A DNA stretch of 55,173 bases, taken from positions 1 through 55,173 of the IMG/VR virus record IMGVR_UViG_3300034095_000182, one strand, 5' to 3'. A program made the translations under genes and the position numbers. Positions within the stretch are counted from its first letter, which is position 1. Every line of letters begins with the position of its first letter. This document shows, one piece after another, positions 18,363 to 24,735 of the stretch. This stretch comes from a virus. The notes under the pieces are model-generated. The model did no database searches and was not told the origin of the DNA. It saw only the letters and a program-made list of their open reading frames with translations.

Positions 18363-18793
18363 CCCCTGTTGAGGGCATCCTGTCCCGGCTCCAGAAGGTC
18401 AAGGGCAAGAATGGCTCTTGGACTGCCTGCTGTCCTGCACACAACGACAAAGGGCCATCACTCGCCATTCGCGAGGCTGATGATGGTCGGGTGCTGTTGC
18501 ACTGCTTTGCCGGGTGCGAGGTCAACAGCGTGGTGACCGCCTTGGGCATGGATATGACAGACCTGTTCCCGCCAGACAACAAGCGGCGCGACTACCCCGT
18601 CGAAGGCAAGCCCCGTCTCAAGCCAGCGTTCTACGCAAGTGACCTGATCCGCATCCTCGCGTTTGAGGCTTTGGTGGTCAGCATTTGCGCACACGACCTG
18701 CGTAAGGGTAAGGCTCTCCCAGACGAGGACTATGAGCGATTGAAAGTGGCACAACAGCGAATTGAAGAGGTAATGCACTATGCAAACATCTAA
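18359..18793 (+). CDS. Primase-type zinc-binding protein without catalytic domain
   Basis: A 144-residue protein. CCPAHNDKGPSLAI and LLHCFAGCEV (residues about 20-57) form the CHC2-type zinc ribbon of phage primases. The rest is a helical tail. There is no TOPRIM or archaeo-eukaryotic primase catalytic core in this or the next gene. It may serve as the DNA-recognition subunit for the host DnaG or a helicase partner. It overlaps the helicase gene by 14 bases. Confidence 0.8.
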   Translation: MTPVEGILSRLQKVKGKNGSWTACCPAHNDKGPSLAIREADDGRVLLHCFAGCEVNSVVTALGMDMTDLFPPDNKRRDYPVEGKPRLKPAFYASDLIRILAFEALVVSICAHDLRKGKALPDEDYERLKVAQQRIEEVMHYANI

Positions 18794-19784
18794 TGTGGCC
18801 GAGCGTGCAAAGGCGCTCGATGAGGCCCGCAGGGTCAGGCTCTTGAAGCCAGAAGATGTCGATGTCGACAAGTACTTGCACGCGACCGACATTACCAACA
18901 AGGTTCGTGAGGTAACTGGCCTGCTTGACGAGTTGCGCGACGAGATTGCCAACCCGACCAAAGAGGTCACGCACACCATGCCATGGCCGAAGACAGAACA
19001 CAGTTTTCGTTTTCGTCCGGGTGAAGTAACGCTGTACGCCGGGTCAAACGGTGGTGGCAAGTCTTTGATCACGGGTCAGATCGCACTGGGCCTGATCAAG
19101 CAAAAGCAAAAGATTTGCATCCAGTCGTTTGAGATGAAGCCCAAGCGTACGCTGTATCGGATGCTTCGACAGTTCGCTGGCGAGAACATCGAGTTCCCAA
19201 AGTTCATGTCGAAGGAAAAGTACATCGGCAGGTTACTGGATCGCTTTCACGACTTTGCTGGCAACAAGATGTGGCTCTACGATCAGCAAGGCACGGTGAC
19301 GACACAGCAGGTCATTGCTGTTACTCGCTACTGCGCGATGGAGTTGGGTATTGGTCATGTGTTTATCGACTCATTGATGAAGTGTGTGCCCGGCGAGGAT
19401 GACTACAACGCGCAGAAGATGTTCGTTGATGAGATCACTGCTGTGGCCCGCGATCACAACATCCACATTCATTTGATCCATCACATTCGCAAGTTGCAGA
19501 ACGAAGAGTTGCAACCCAACAAGAATGACATTAAGGGTACGGGCGCGATTGCTGACCAAGTCGACAATGTTTTGCTGGTCTGGCGCAACAAGAAAAAGGA
19601 ACACGACAAACAGAAGAAGGGCGTGGCTGATGAGAAGTTGCCCGACACCATGCTGATGTGCGAGAAGCAACGCAACGGCGAAAGCGAGGACTGGTTCAAT
19701 CTCTGGTACGACAAAGAGAGCCAGCAGTTCGTTGAGATGCCCGGTGCAGTTGCTATGCAATTCGACGCCGGAGGTTCGTTCTGA
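18780..19784 (+). CDS. DnaB-like replicative helicase (RecA-fold ATPase)
   Basis: A 334-residue ATPase. The Walker A motif GSNGGGKS has Lys94. Walker B is HVFIDSL, followed by a His motif (IHLIHHIRK) and the hexamer-helicase signature GTGAIADQVDNVLLVWRNK. The N-terminal 75 residues lack the DnaB N-terminal domain, as in compact phage helicases. It unwinds DNA at the fork, probably with the DUF1376 protein and the zinc-binding protein. ATG 18780 lies inside the end of the preceding gene. Confidence 0.85.
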   Translation: MQTSNVAERAKALDEARRVRLLKPEDVDVDKYLHATDITNKVREVTGLLDELRDEIANPTKEVTHTMPWPKTEHSFRFRPGEVTLYAGSNGGGKSLITGQIALGLIKQKQKICIQSFEMKPKRTLYRMLRQFAGENIEFPKFMSKEKYIGRLLDRFHDFAGNKMWLYDQQGTVTTQQVIAVTRYCAMELGIGHVFIDSLMKCVPGEDDYNAQKMFVDEITAVARDHNIHIHLIHHIRKLQNEELQPNKNDIKGTGAIADQVDNVLLVWRNKKKEHDKQKKGVADEKLPDTMLMCEKQRNGESEDWFNLWYDKESQQFVEMPGAVAMQFDAGGSF

Positions 19785-20059
19785 TGCCGATCATCAAAGG
19801 GGATGTCCGTGAGTACTACAGAAATTGGAAAGAGGGAGAGGGCGACGACGAACATCGTCACCGTTGTCTCGTTCGATGGGTCATTCAAAAAAGAATTGAA
19901 GATCGCGATGGAGCGTATCGATGGCTCAATGGTTACATTGACGACACTGGCCGTCATCACAAAGGATGGAATGACTTACATAAGGGATCACGGCTTGAAC
20001 AAGATGTTCGAGATCAGTGGAGCAAAGGCAATCGTGGAACAGAAGGAGAATGGAAATGA
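19784..20059 (+). CDS. Hypothetical protein (overlaps an alternative frame)
   Basis: A 91-residue Arg/Trp/Asp-rich protein (RCLVRWVIQKRIEDRDGAYR; DVRDQWSKGNRGTEGEW). The ATG at 19784 overlaps the helicase stop as TGATG and has GGAGG nine bases upstream. The stop overlaps the next start as ATGA. The pattern fits a short phage protein family seen next to helicase and RusA genes. An alternative frame at 19803-20063 encodes an 86-residue protein of normal composition. See findings. Confidence 0.65.
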   Translation: MPIIKGDVREYYRNWKEGEGDDEHRHRCLVRWVIQKRIEDRDGAYRWLNGYIDDTGRHHKGWNDLHKGSRLEQDVRDQWSKGNRGTEGEWK

Positions 20060-20340
20060 GTAAGGTTGATTTGAGTGATTTTCAAAAGCGCTTTCTGCTT
20101 GGTCAGGGCGCGGGGCAAACGCTGTACACAGCAAAAGAGTTTGAAGAGGCGCTGGCGCAGGCTAAAGCCGAGATCATGGCGGTAGCGATACAGACCAGCA
20201 AGCAGGCCATCATGATCGAGCGTGAGGAGTGTGCCCGTATTCTTGATGACGAGATGGCCGAGCAAGATACCGCAGTGCGTGGTGTGCTTGAGATTCTTGC
20301 CGAGAAAATTCGCAACCGTATACCTTCGCAGAGGCAATGA
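20056..20340 (+). CDS. Hypothetical protein
   Basis: A 94-residue protein starting at ATG 20056 behind AAGGAG. It is helical throughout (YTAKEFEEALAQAKAEIMAV; MIEREECARILDDEMAEQDT). No domain was recognised. Coupled to both neighbours by 4-base overlaps in the replication operon. Confidence 0.75.
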   Translation: MSKVDLSDFQKRFLLGQGAGQTLYTAKEFEEALAQAKAEIMAVAIQTSKQAIMIEREECARILDDEMAEQDTAVRGVLEILAEKIRNRIPSQRQ

Positions 20341-20570
20341 TGCAAAAACATAAACGCATACTTGAGCAGATCACTCAAAACGATTTGGTGGCCTCGTTTG
20401 GTCAAGAGGTGGAGGTCACATACCCAACGAGCGACGAGTTCCCTCCCATGAGGGGCCGACTGTTTGTTTTTTCGCCAGCGCAATTTGAGGCGATGCTCGA
20501 TCAGGTTGTTGAGTTCTCGTATCACGAGACTTTCAGTTTGATTAAGCGTCAAGTGAACCGGAATGATTGA
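20337..20570 (+). CDS. Hypothetical protein
   Basis: A 77-residue protein (MMQKHKRILEQITQNDLVAS; VVEFSYHETFSLIKRQ). It has two adjacent ATGs (20337, 20340), and the first overlaps the previous stop. A predicted helix is followed by beta-strands. Function unknown. Confidence 0.7.
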   Translation: MMQKHKRILEQITQNDLVASFGQEVEVTYPTSDEFPPMRGRLFVFSPAQFEAMLDQVVEFSYHETFSLIKRQVNRND

Positions 20571-20913
20571 TCTGACACTGCCATGGCCCCCAAGCGTAAA
20601 CAGATACTGGCGGACATTCCAAGGCCGGATGATCATCAGCGCGGAGGGCCGCTCTTATCGCAAGGCTGTCGCGGATCAAGTGCTGATCCAGCGAGGGGCA
20701 AAGCACTACGAAAAGAAGTTGCGCGTGGTGATCGAGGCATGGAGACCAGACAACCGTCGCCGGGATTTGGACAACCTGCTCAAAGCAGTGCTGGACTCAT
20801 TGACCCACGCTGGGGTTTGGTCGGACGACGGAAACATAGTCGACCTGCGCATCTATTGGGCGCCGGGGATTGCAGGGATGTTGAAAATTCACATACAGGA
20901 GGTGCCGCAATGA
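20563..20913 (+). CDS. rusA: RusA-family Holliday junction resolvase
   Basis: A 116-residue protein, the usual RusA length. The opening LPWPPSVNRYWR and the catalytic stretch RRRDLDNLLKAVLDSL (Asp68, Asp70, Lys74) with GVWSDD (Asp88/89) match the family's active site. It resolves branched DNA before packaging. It sits in the replication operon and overlaps both neighbours. Confidence 0.92.
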   Translation: MIDLTLPWPPSVNRYWRTFQGRMIISAEGRSYRKAVADQVLIQRGAKHYEKKLRVVIEAWRPDNRRRDLDNLLKAVLDSLTHAGVWSDDGNIVDLRIYWAPGIAGMLKIHIQEVPQ

Positions 20914-21065
20914 AAGAACCAACCATGAAACAAGTTTGGGCTGGCCTCGCCATGTTGGCGTTGTTGACTCGCAGAGATTACGAAGGCGACTTCGCAGACA
21001 TCGCGGCTGATGCATGGCGCATGGCTGACAAGATGGAAGAGGAGGAGCAAGATCGTGACGAGTGA
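20910..21065 (+). CDS. Small hypothetical protein
   Basis: A 51-residue protein (MKEPTMKQVWAGLAMLALLT; DIAADAWRMADKMEEEEQDR). GGAGGTG lies upstream of ATG 20910, which overlaps the rusA stop. It has a short hydrophobic stretch and a very acidic tail. Similar small proteins are frequent in phage early regions. Function unknown. Confidence 0.7.
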   Translation: MKEPTMKQVWAGLAMLALLTRRDYEGDFADIAADAWRMADKMEEEEQDRDE

Positions 21066-21291
21066 AGAAGCGTTCGAGTTCATCTTCGGCAAGTACGGCA
21101 TCCATGATGCTGGCTTCAAGATTTGGGAGGCCGCAGTGAGATGGGAGCGCGGCGAGTGTGAGGATGTGGCAAAGCGTTATGCACAGCGTAACGACGGCAT
21201 CAAAAGGTTTGCTGGCAAGTCAATCGCCAGTTCGATTAAGCGTAGGTCGTTGAAGAAGAAAACTGTTGAAAAAGGAGAAGGCAATGTTTGA
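21055..21291 (+). CDS. Small basic hypothetical protein, GTG start
   Basis: A 78-residue protein starting at GTG 21055 with GAGGAGGAG upstream. No ATG in this position has a ribosome-binding site. A helical N-terminal half (EAFEFIFGKYG; GFKIWEAAVRWER) is followed by a Lys/Arg-rich tail (IKRRSLKKKTVEK). Nucleic-acid contact is possible. No family was recognised. Confidence 0.65.
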   Translation: MTSEEAFEFIFGKYGIHDAGFKIWEAAVRWERGECEDVAKRYAQRNDGIKRFAGKSIASSIKRRSLKKKTVEKGEGNV

Positions 21292-21424
21292 TTCGTTTGG
21301 AGATTTTTTCTGGTCATTCATGGCGCTGTCCGGTGTCATGTTCTGGGTTTGCTTTGCGGTTTTTGTGTTGATGGTGATCCGTCGCAATCGTCGCAAGTTT
21401 GGCTTTCGCAAAGACATCTACTAG
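21284..21424 (+). CDS. Single-pass membrane microprotein
   Basis: A 46-residue frame (MFDSFGDFFWSFMALSGVMF...) with one long hydrophobic segment (residues about 8-31) followed by a positively charged RRNRRKFGFRK stretch. This predicts a periplasmic N-terminus and cytoplasmic C-terminus. AAAGGAGAAGG precedes ATG 21284. Function unknown. Confidence 0.75.
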   Translation: MFDSFGDFFWSFMALSGVMFWVCFAVFVLMVIRRNRRKFGFRKDIY

Positions 21425-21432
21425 GAGCGCCC

Positions 21433-21552
21433 ATGGAAATATTTGTCGACATCGTTAGAACGATATTGATTTTGACTGGCGCCGTGGTTTGGTTTTTGGG
21501 CGCGTTTGTTGTTGCCTTTTTGTGGCTGTCACAGCGCCCACCTAAAGATTGA
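21433..21552 (+). CDS. Single-pass membrane microprotein
   Basis: A 39-residue frame (MEIFVDIVRTILILTGAVVW...) with a transmembrane helix at about residues 8-31 and a short polar tail (SQRPPKD). AGGAGC precedes ATG 21433. It lies in a run of tiny membrane genes. Function unknown. Confidence 0.7.
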   Translation: MEIFVDIVRTILILTGAVVWFLGAFVVAFLWLSQRPPKD

Positions 21553-21563
21553 AAGGAGAAGCA

Positions 21564-21899
21564 ATGTCTACAGAAGATCGAGACCCGCACAAGGCGGTTG
21601 ACTACATCATCAAGAACGCAAAGCACTTTGCAAAAGCGAAGGCAGAGCGCGTGTACCTTGAGGAGTACCGCAAGTCCCTCAAGGCCATTCTCATGAAGCG
21701 TTCGATGGAGGCCGCTATCGGTGCGCAGGAGCGCGAGGCGTATGCCCATGAGGAGTATGTCCAGTTGCTTCAGGGTCTGCGTGAGGCCGTCGAGGCGGAG
21801 GAGAAGTTGCGCTGGGACTTGATTGGTGCGCAGGCCCGTGTTGAGATATGGCGTACAGAGCAGGCGAACAATCGCGCTGAAGGAAAGGCGACGATATGA
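21564..21899 (+). CDS. Conserved-type phage hypothetical protein, helical
   Basis: A 111-residue protein starting at ATG 21564 behind AAAGGAGAA. It is almost entirely alpha-helical and charged, with EREAYAHEEYVQLLQGL and EKLRWDLIGAQARVEIWR segments. I recall very similar hypothetical proteins in betaproteobacterial phage early regions but know no function. Coiled-coil pairing or DNA-replication accessory roles are possible. Confidence 0.8.
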   Translation: MSTEDRDPHKAVDYIIKNAKHFAKAKAERVYLEEYRKSLKAILMKRSMEAAIGAQEREAYAHEEYVQLLQGLREAVEAEEKLRWDLIGAQARVEIWRTEQANNRAEGKATI

Positions 21900-22045
21900 A
21901 CGGCTTCCAGTTGATGGTGATCCACGCCCTCGGCTGGGTTGCTGTTCTTTTCGACGGCTGGGTTTTGCACAGTCACTGGTTGGCTGGCGCAGGGTTCATC
22001 ATGATGGTTGTTTCAATTTATCTAATCGTTAAAAAAGGATATTGA
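21896..22045 (+). CDS. Small membrane protein, two hydrophobic segments
   Basis: A 49-residue frame (MNGFQLMVIHALGWVAVLFD...) with two hydrophobic stretches (about 5-19 and 27-45) and a basic end (VKKGY). ATG 21896 overlaps the previous stop as ATGA. No family was recognised. Confidence 0.7.
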   Translation: MNGFQLMVIHALGWVAVLFDGWVLHSHWLAGAGFIMMVVSIYLIVKKGY

Positions 22046-22047
22046 AA

Positions 22048-22290
22048 ATGGTTGCAAGAGTTGGAAAAAAGAAATTGATGCTGGTGGCCGACATGAGTGT
22101 GGCCCCGCAGGAAAGTGAGACCTACGAGACCCCGTGGGGCAAGGTCTGGGTGCATGGCGCTGATGTGATGAAGACTTGGAAGAATGTCGTCATCGACAAG
22201 AAGACTGGCGAGAAGTGGATGCCGCCAAGCGAATACCGTAACGACTACCTGTTCAAGATCAACCGCGATGCTGGATACAAGAATGACTGA
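22048..22290 (+). CDS. Hypothetical protein
   Basis: An 80-residue protein (MVARVGKKKLMLVADMSVAP; TWKNVVIDKKTGEKWMPPSE). ATG 22048 has AAGGA upstream and is preferred over TTG 22042. It is probably a small beta-sheet protein. It overlaps the next gene by 8 bases. Confidence 0.7.
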   Translation: MVARVGKKKLMLVADMSVAPQESETYETPWGKVWVHGADVMKTWKNVVIDKKTGEKWMPPSEYRNDYLFKINRDAGYKND

Positions 22291-22528
22291 GAAGACGCCA
22301 GAGGATGAGGCGTTCGAAGAGATCGAGCGCAAACAGAGGGAGGCTCAGGCCGAAGGCTGGCGCAAGCGGCAGGTGATGAAGGTCAAAAGTTTTGAGGACG
22401 CATTCAGCGACTACCTCGACAACATGGGCGCACCGCGCACCGCAGGCAACGAAGAGGTGCGTCGTCATTTCAACGCTGGATGGGTCGCGGGTATCCGTAA
22501 CGAATGGGCGAAAGAGAGGAACGATTGA
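22283..22528 (+). CDS. Hypothetical protein
   Basis: An 81-residue acidic N-terminal, helical protein ending in HFNAGWVAGIRNEWAKER, a pattern common to short phage proteins (F..GW..G...). The start at 22283 lies inside the end of the previous gene. Function unknown. Confidence 0.7.
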   Translation: MTEKTPEDEAFEEIERKQREAQAEGWRKRQVMKVKSFEDAFSDYLDNMGAPRTAGNEEVRRHFNAGWVAGIRNEWAKERND

Positions 22529-22821
22529 CCACGCTGGCCGAAAAGAAACACATGAGCCGGGTGGCCGAACTGGGGTGCGCCGTCTGCCGACGGATGGGCT
22601 ACCCGGGCACCCCGGCTGAGTTGCACCACCCAAGGGCCGGAACCGGGGCTGGAAGACGCGCAAGCCACATGGATGTCATCCCACTATGCCCGGAGCATCA
22701 TCGCGGCTCTACGGGCCTCCATGGCCTCGGGACGAAGGGGTTCCCCAAGAAGTGGGGGTTTGACGAGGCTGATCTGCTGGCTGACACCCGGCTTTTGCTC
22801 AATCAGGACATCCTAGGGTAA
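22525..22821 (+). CDS. Ref-like HNH endonuclease
   Basis: A 98-residue protein if it starts at TTG 22525, whose TTGA overlaps the previous stop and follows GAGAGGA. ATG 22504 is the alternative. CAVCRRMGYPGTPAELHHPR and DVIPLCPEHHRGSTGLHG show the Cys pair and His cluster of phage Ref-type HNH nucleases, which cut DNA with RecA. GRR and the C-terminal FPKKWGFDE also fit that family. It is likely a recombination or repair nuclease. It ends within a perfect palindrome (22813-22829). Confidence 0.82.
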   Translation: MTTLAEKKHMSRVAELGCAVCRRMGYPGTPAELHHPRAGTGAGRRASHMDVIPLCPEHHRGSTGLHGLGTKGFPKKWGFDEADLLADTRLLLNQDILG

Positions 22822-22829
22822 GTCCCTAG
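22813..22829 (+). terminator. Palindrome over the stop codon, possible weak terminator
   Basis: CTAGGG-TAAGT-CCCTAG is a perfect 6-bp inverted repeat that includes the stop codon of the HNH gene. An A-rich stretch, not a T-tract, follows. A similar palindrome sits at 24618-24632 at the same distance from the next promoter. It could be a transcription attenuator or a protein-binding site. Confidence 0.4.
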
Positions 22830-22850
22830 AAAAATATTTGAAAAAAGGTG

Positions 22851-22878
22851 TTGACAAGGTTTAAGTCTGGGTTATACT
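22851..22878 (+). promoter_or_regulatory. Sigma-70 promoter, cassette copy 1
   Basis: TTGACA (22851-22856), 16-base spacer, TATACT (22873-22878). The spacer starts AGGTTTAAG, as in copy 2 at 24654. It drives the block beginning at 22933. Confidence 0.85.
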
Positions 22879-22885
22879 AACACCA

Positions 22886-22909
22886 CTGACCAAGCAATCC
22901 CGCCGTCAG
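22886..22909 (+). promoter_or_regulatory. 5' leader stem-loop, copy 1
   Basis: CTGAC (22886-22890) pairs with GTCAG (22905-22909). It lies at the expected 5' end of the transcript. The stem is conserved in copy 2 with a different loop. The start-proximal box GAAAGCGAGTTAAAC (22918-22932) follows directly before ATG 22933. Confidence 0.5.
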
Positions 22910-22932
22910 GTAACAACGAAAGCGAGTTAAAC

Positions 22933-23220
22933 ATGAATGCAATCACCACCAGCCAAGTCGACACCCTCGGTCAACTCCTCGCTCAGATCGCTGATCTGAC
23001 CAAGCAGGCTGACGCCATCAAAGACCAGTTCAAGGACAGCGCCTCCGCAGGCGGTGCCAAGGCTATCGAGGGCGACCTGTTCAAAGCCACCTACATCGAG
23101 TCCAACCGCTCTGTGGTTGACTACAAAGCCCTCTGCGCCGCTCTTGGCATCACTGCCGAGCAGATCGCCGAGTACACCAAGACCACCGCTGTGTTCAGCG
23201 TCAAGGTCACCAGCCGTTAA
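22933..23220 (+). CDS. Phage protein, Gp157-like style
   Basis: A 95-residue protein. The first half is a helix (LAQIADLTKQADAIKDQFKD), and the second is beta-rich (AIEGDLFKATYIESNRSVVDYKALC; TTAVFSVKVTSR). This pattern is common in phage early proteins found near DUF932 genes; the exact role is unknown. It is the first gene behind promoter copy 1 and has no canonical Shine-Dalgarno site, only the GAAAGCGAGTTAAAC box. Confidence 0.75.
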   Translation: MNAITTSQVDTLGQLLAQIADLTKQADAIKDQFKDSASAGGAKAIEGDLFKATYIESNRSVVDYKALCAALGITAEQIAEYTKTTAVFSVKVTSR

Positions 23221-23233
23221 TCAGGGGGCCGAC

Positions 23234-23449
23234 ATGAAAACTCTGTACGACAAAGCCTACGACGAGTATTCCGGCCTGCCAGAGGTTCGAGTCGACCCGC
23301 TGGATATGCCCGAAGACATCAGCCACATGGTCTTCCGCGCACAGCACGAGATTGACTTGGTGGAGGAGGGTGAGCGCGATGACGATATGCCATCGAAGGC
23401 TGATCTAGCCAAGATCAAGCGGTTCATCAAGAAGTGGACTGGCAAGTAA
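23234..23449 (+). CDS. Hypothetical acidic protein
   Basis: A 71-residue protein starting at ATG 23234. It is acidic in the middle (DLVEEGERDDDMP) and basic at the end (LAKIKRFIKKWTGK). No domain was recognised. A UNCG-like hairpin follows it. Confidence 0.7.
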   Translation: MKTLYDKAYDEYSGLPEVRVDPLDMPEDISHMVFRAQHEIDLVEEGERDDDMPSKADLAKIKRFIKKWTGK

Positions 23450-23457
23450 ACCAACCG

Positions 23458-23471
23458 GGGGCCTCGGCCCC
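23458..23471 (+). repeat. Intergenic GC hairpin (CUCG loop)
   Basis: GGGGC-CTCG-GCCCC, a 5-bp stem with a tetraloop directly after the gene and without a T-tract. It is one of four similar intergenic hairpins. It probably protects or attenuates the mRNA. Confidence 0.6.
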
Positions 23472-23498
23472 TATTCAAAAGCGAAAGGAAAGCGAATC

Positions 23499-23804
23499 AT
23501 GCTCACACTGAACGACATCAACACCATCGAGTCCGACGAGGACGCAACTGAAGAGGAGTACTTCCTCTCGATCCAGCGGGCCATCAACTCTGGCGCGTGG
23601 AGCCTGCAAGGTTCCTACGGTCGCACGATGATGGACGCCATCAACGCAGGCCGCTGTGTACTTGGCCGCAACCGTGCCCGCGACTACTGGGGCAACACCA
23701 TTCCCTCGCGTGACGATGTCAAGCAGGGCACCAAAGGCTCGTATGACTTCGTGGCTGATGCCATGGGCGCCGAGTGGGCCGACATGATGTCGGAGGTCGC
23801 ATGA
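23499..23804 (+). CDS. Hypothetical protein
   Basis: A 101-residue protein (DATEEEYFLSIQRAINSGAW; YGRTMMDAINAGRCVLG; GTKGSYDFVADAMGAEW). GAAAGGAAAGCGAATC precedes ATG 23499, combining a Shine-Dalgarno sequence with the recurrent AGCGAA box. It is helical, and no family with known function was recognised. Confidence 0.75.
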   Translation: MLTLNDINTIESDEDATEEEYFLSIQRAINSGAWSLQGSYGRTMMDAINAGRCVLGRNRARDYWGNTIPSRDDVKQGTKGSYDFVADAMGAEWADMMSEVA

Positions 23805-23953
23805 TCAAGTACGGCATCCTCGACTACATGGGCAAGGTCGTGCGCTGGGTGTGGGAGCGCCCCGCCGATCACTACAAGTTCGTCACGGTGAAGATCAAGC
23901 GCCAGCGTAAGCCGCGCTTCGACCTGAGCCAATTACCGGAGGCACCATTCTGA
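23801..23953 (+). CDS. Small basic hypothetical protein
   Basis: A 50-residue frame (MIKYGILDYMGKVVRWVWER; VTVKIKRQRKPRFDLSQLPE). ATG 23801 overlaps the previous stop, and the stop overlaps the next start as TGATG. Basic and beta-prone. Function unknown. Confidence 0.7.
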   Translation: MIKYGILDYMGKVVRWVWERPADHYKFVTVKIKRQRKPRFDLSQLPEAPF

Positions 23954-24393
23954 TGAGCAAGAAAATTTTGCGCCGCGTGCGTGACGAGTTGCAGTCCATC
24001 CGCACCAACGACATCTTCGTCGCCGACGCCATCAAGACCTGCATCGCGCTGTGTGAGTCGGGCCTGACCCCGGGGCTTCTGCCCCCTCACCAGCACCACA
24101 GTGACACCAGCCGGGAAGCCGCCGCCGCCATCGCGCCGAAGTTCGGTCGCATGACCAGCGCGGTGCTGACCCTGATCGCCCGTTACGCCGACGGCCTGAC
24201 TGACGAGGAGGGTCAGAAACTCATGGCCCTTGAGGGCAATTCTTACCGCCCCTGCCGGGTCACGCTGGCCGACAAGGGGTTCGTGACTGACACCGGGGTG
24301 AGACGCCTTACCGCGCACTGCAAGAAGGCCGCTGTGTGGGCCATCACGCCCGCTGGTACCGAGTACCTAATCAACCAAGGAGGATCGCTATGA
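23953..24393 (+). CDS. Winged-helix DNA-binding protein
   Basis: A 146-residue protein. Residues 65-140 (FGRMTSAVLTLIARYADGLT; LEGNSYRPCRVTLADKGFV; KKAAVWAITPAGTEYL) have the helix-helix-wing pattern of winged-helix regulators, with a segment seen in many phage proteins of this type. It may regulate the two promoter cassettes that flank its block. DNA binding is inferred from the fold pattern. Confidence 0.7.
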   Translation: MSKKILRRVRDELQSIRTNDIFVADAIKTCIALCESGLTPGLLPPHQHHSDTSREAAAAIAPKFGRMTSAVLTLIARYADGLTDEEGQKLMALEGNSYRPCRVTLADKGFVTDTGVRRLTAHCKKAAVWAITPAGTEYLINQGGSL

Positions 24394-24557
24394 CCAAGCC
24401 ATACAGCCCGGAGGACATCCAGTACATCAAAGGCTTCGAGGCCGGGTGCGACTACATCGTGGCCGAGATCGAGCGGTACATCGAGGTGTACCCCAGCAAG
24501 GAGTTCGTTCTGCATGAGTTGCTGGCCCACCTGAAGATGGAAGACAGGCCCAAGTGA
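24390..24557 (+). CDS. Small hypothetical protein
   Basis: A 55-residue protein (MTKPYSPEDIQYIKGFEAGC; EVYPSKEFVLHELLAHLKME) starting at ATG 24390 with AAGGAGG upstream. It is helical and acidic. No domain was recognised. Confidence 0.7.
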   Translation: MTKPYSPEDIQYIKGFEAGCDYIVAEIERYIEVYPSKEFVLHELLAHLKMEDRPK

Positions 24558-24667
24558 CCCCGATCAAGTCTCCCTTCTGGCACATCCTCCAGCGAGTTAT
24601 CGCCGAGCGGAAGGCATTAGGGAAACTCCCTACAAAAAATTCTCAAAAACCTGTTGACAAGGTTTAA
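24554..24667 (+). CDS. Possible micro-ORF running into promoter copy 2
   Basis: A 37-codon frame starting at GTG 24554, overlapping the previous stop as GTGA. It ends at 24667 inside the promoter cassette. The first 22 residues (MTPIKSPFWHILQRVIAERK) look protein-like, and the rest is encoded by palindrome and promoter DNA. It may not be a real gene. Confidence 0.3.
   Translation: MTPIKSPFWHILQRVIAERKALGKLPTKNSQKPVDKV
24618..24632 (+). terminator. Palindrome upstream of promoter copy 2
   Basis: TAGGGA-AAC-TCCCTA is a perfect inverted repeat. An A-rich stretch (ACAAAAAATT) follows. It has the same layout as 22813-22829. A weak terminator or binding site is possible. Confidence 0.4.
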
Positions 24668-24681
24668 GACAGTGTTAAACT
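24654..24681 (+). promoter_or_regulatory. Sigma-70 promoter, cassette copy 2
   Basis: TTGACA (24654-24659), 16-base spacer, TAAACT (24676-24681). The spacer again starts AGGTTTAAG. It drives the DUF932 block. Confidence 0.8.
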
Positions 24682-24688
24682 ATCTTCA

Positions 24689-24709
24689 CTGACCGCATGG
24701 TGTGGTCAG
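24689..24709 (+). promoter_or_regulatory. 5' leader stem-loop, copy 2
   Basis: CTGACC (24689-24694) pairs with GGTCAG (24704-24709). The stem is conserved with copy 1 and the loop differs. GAAAGCGAGTTAAAC (24720-24734) follows just before ATG 24736. Confidence 0.5.
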
Positions 24710-24735
24710 GCAAACAAATGAAAGCGAGTTAAACC

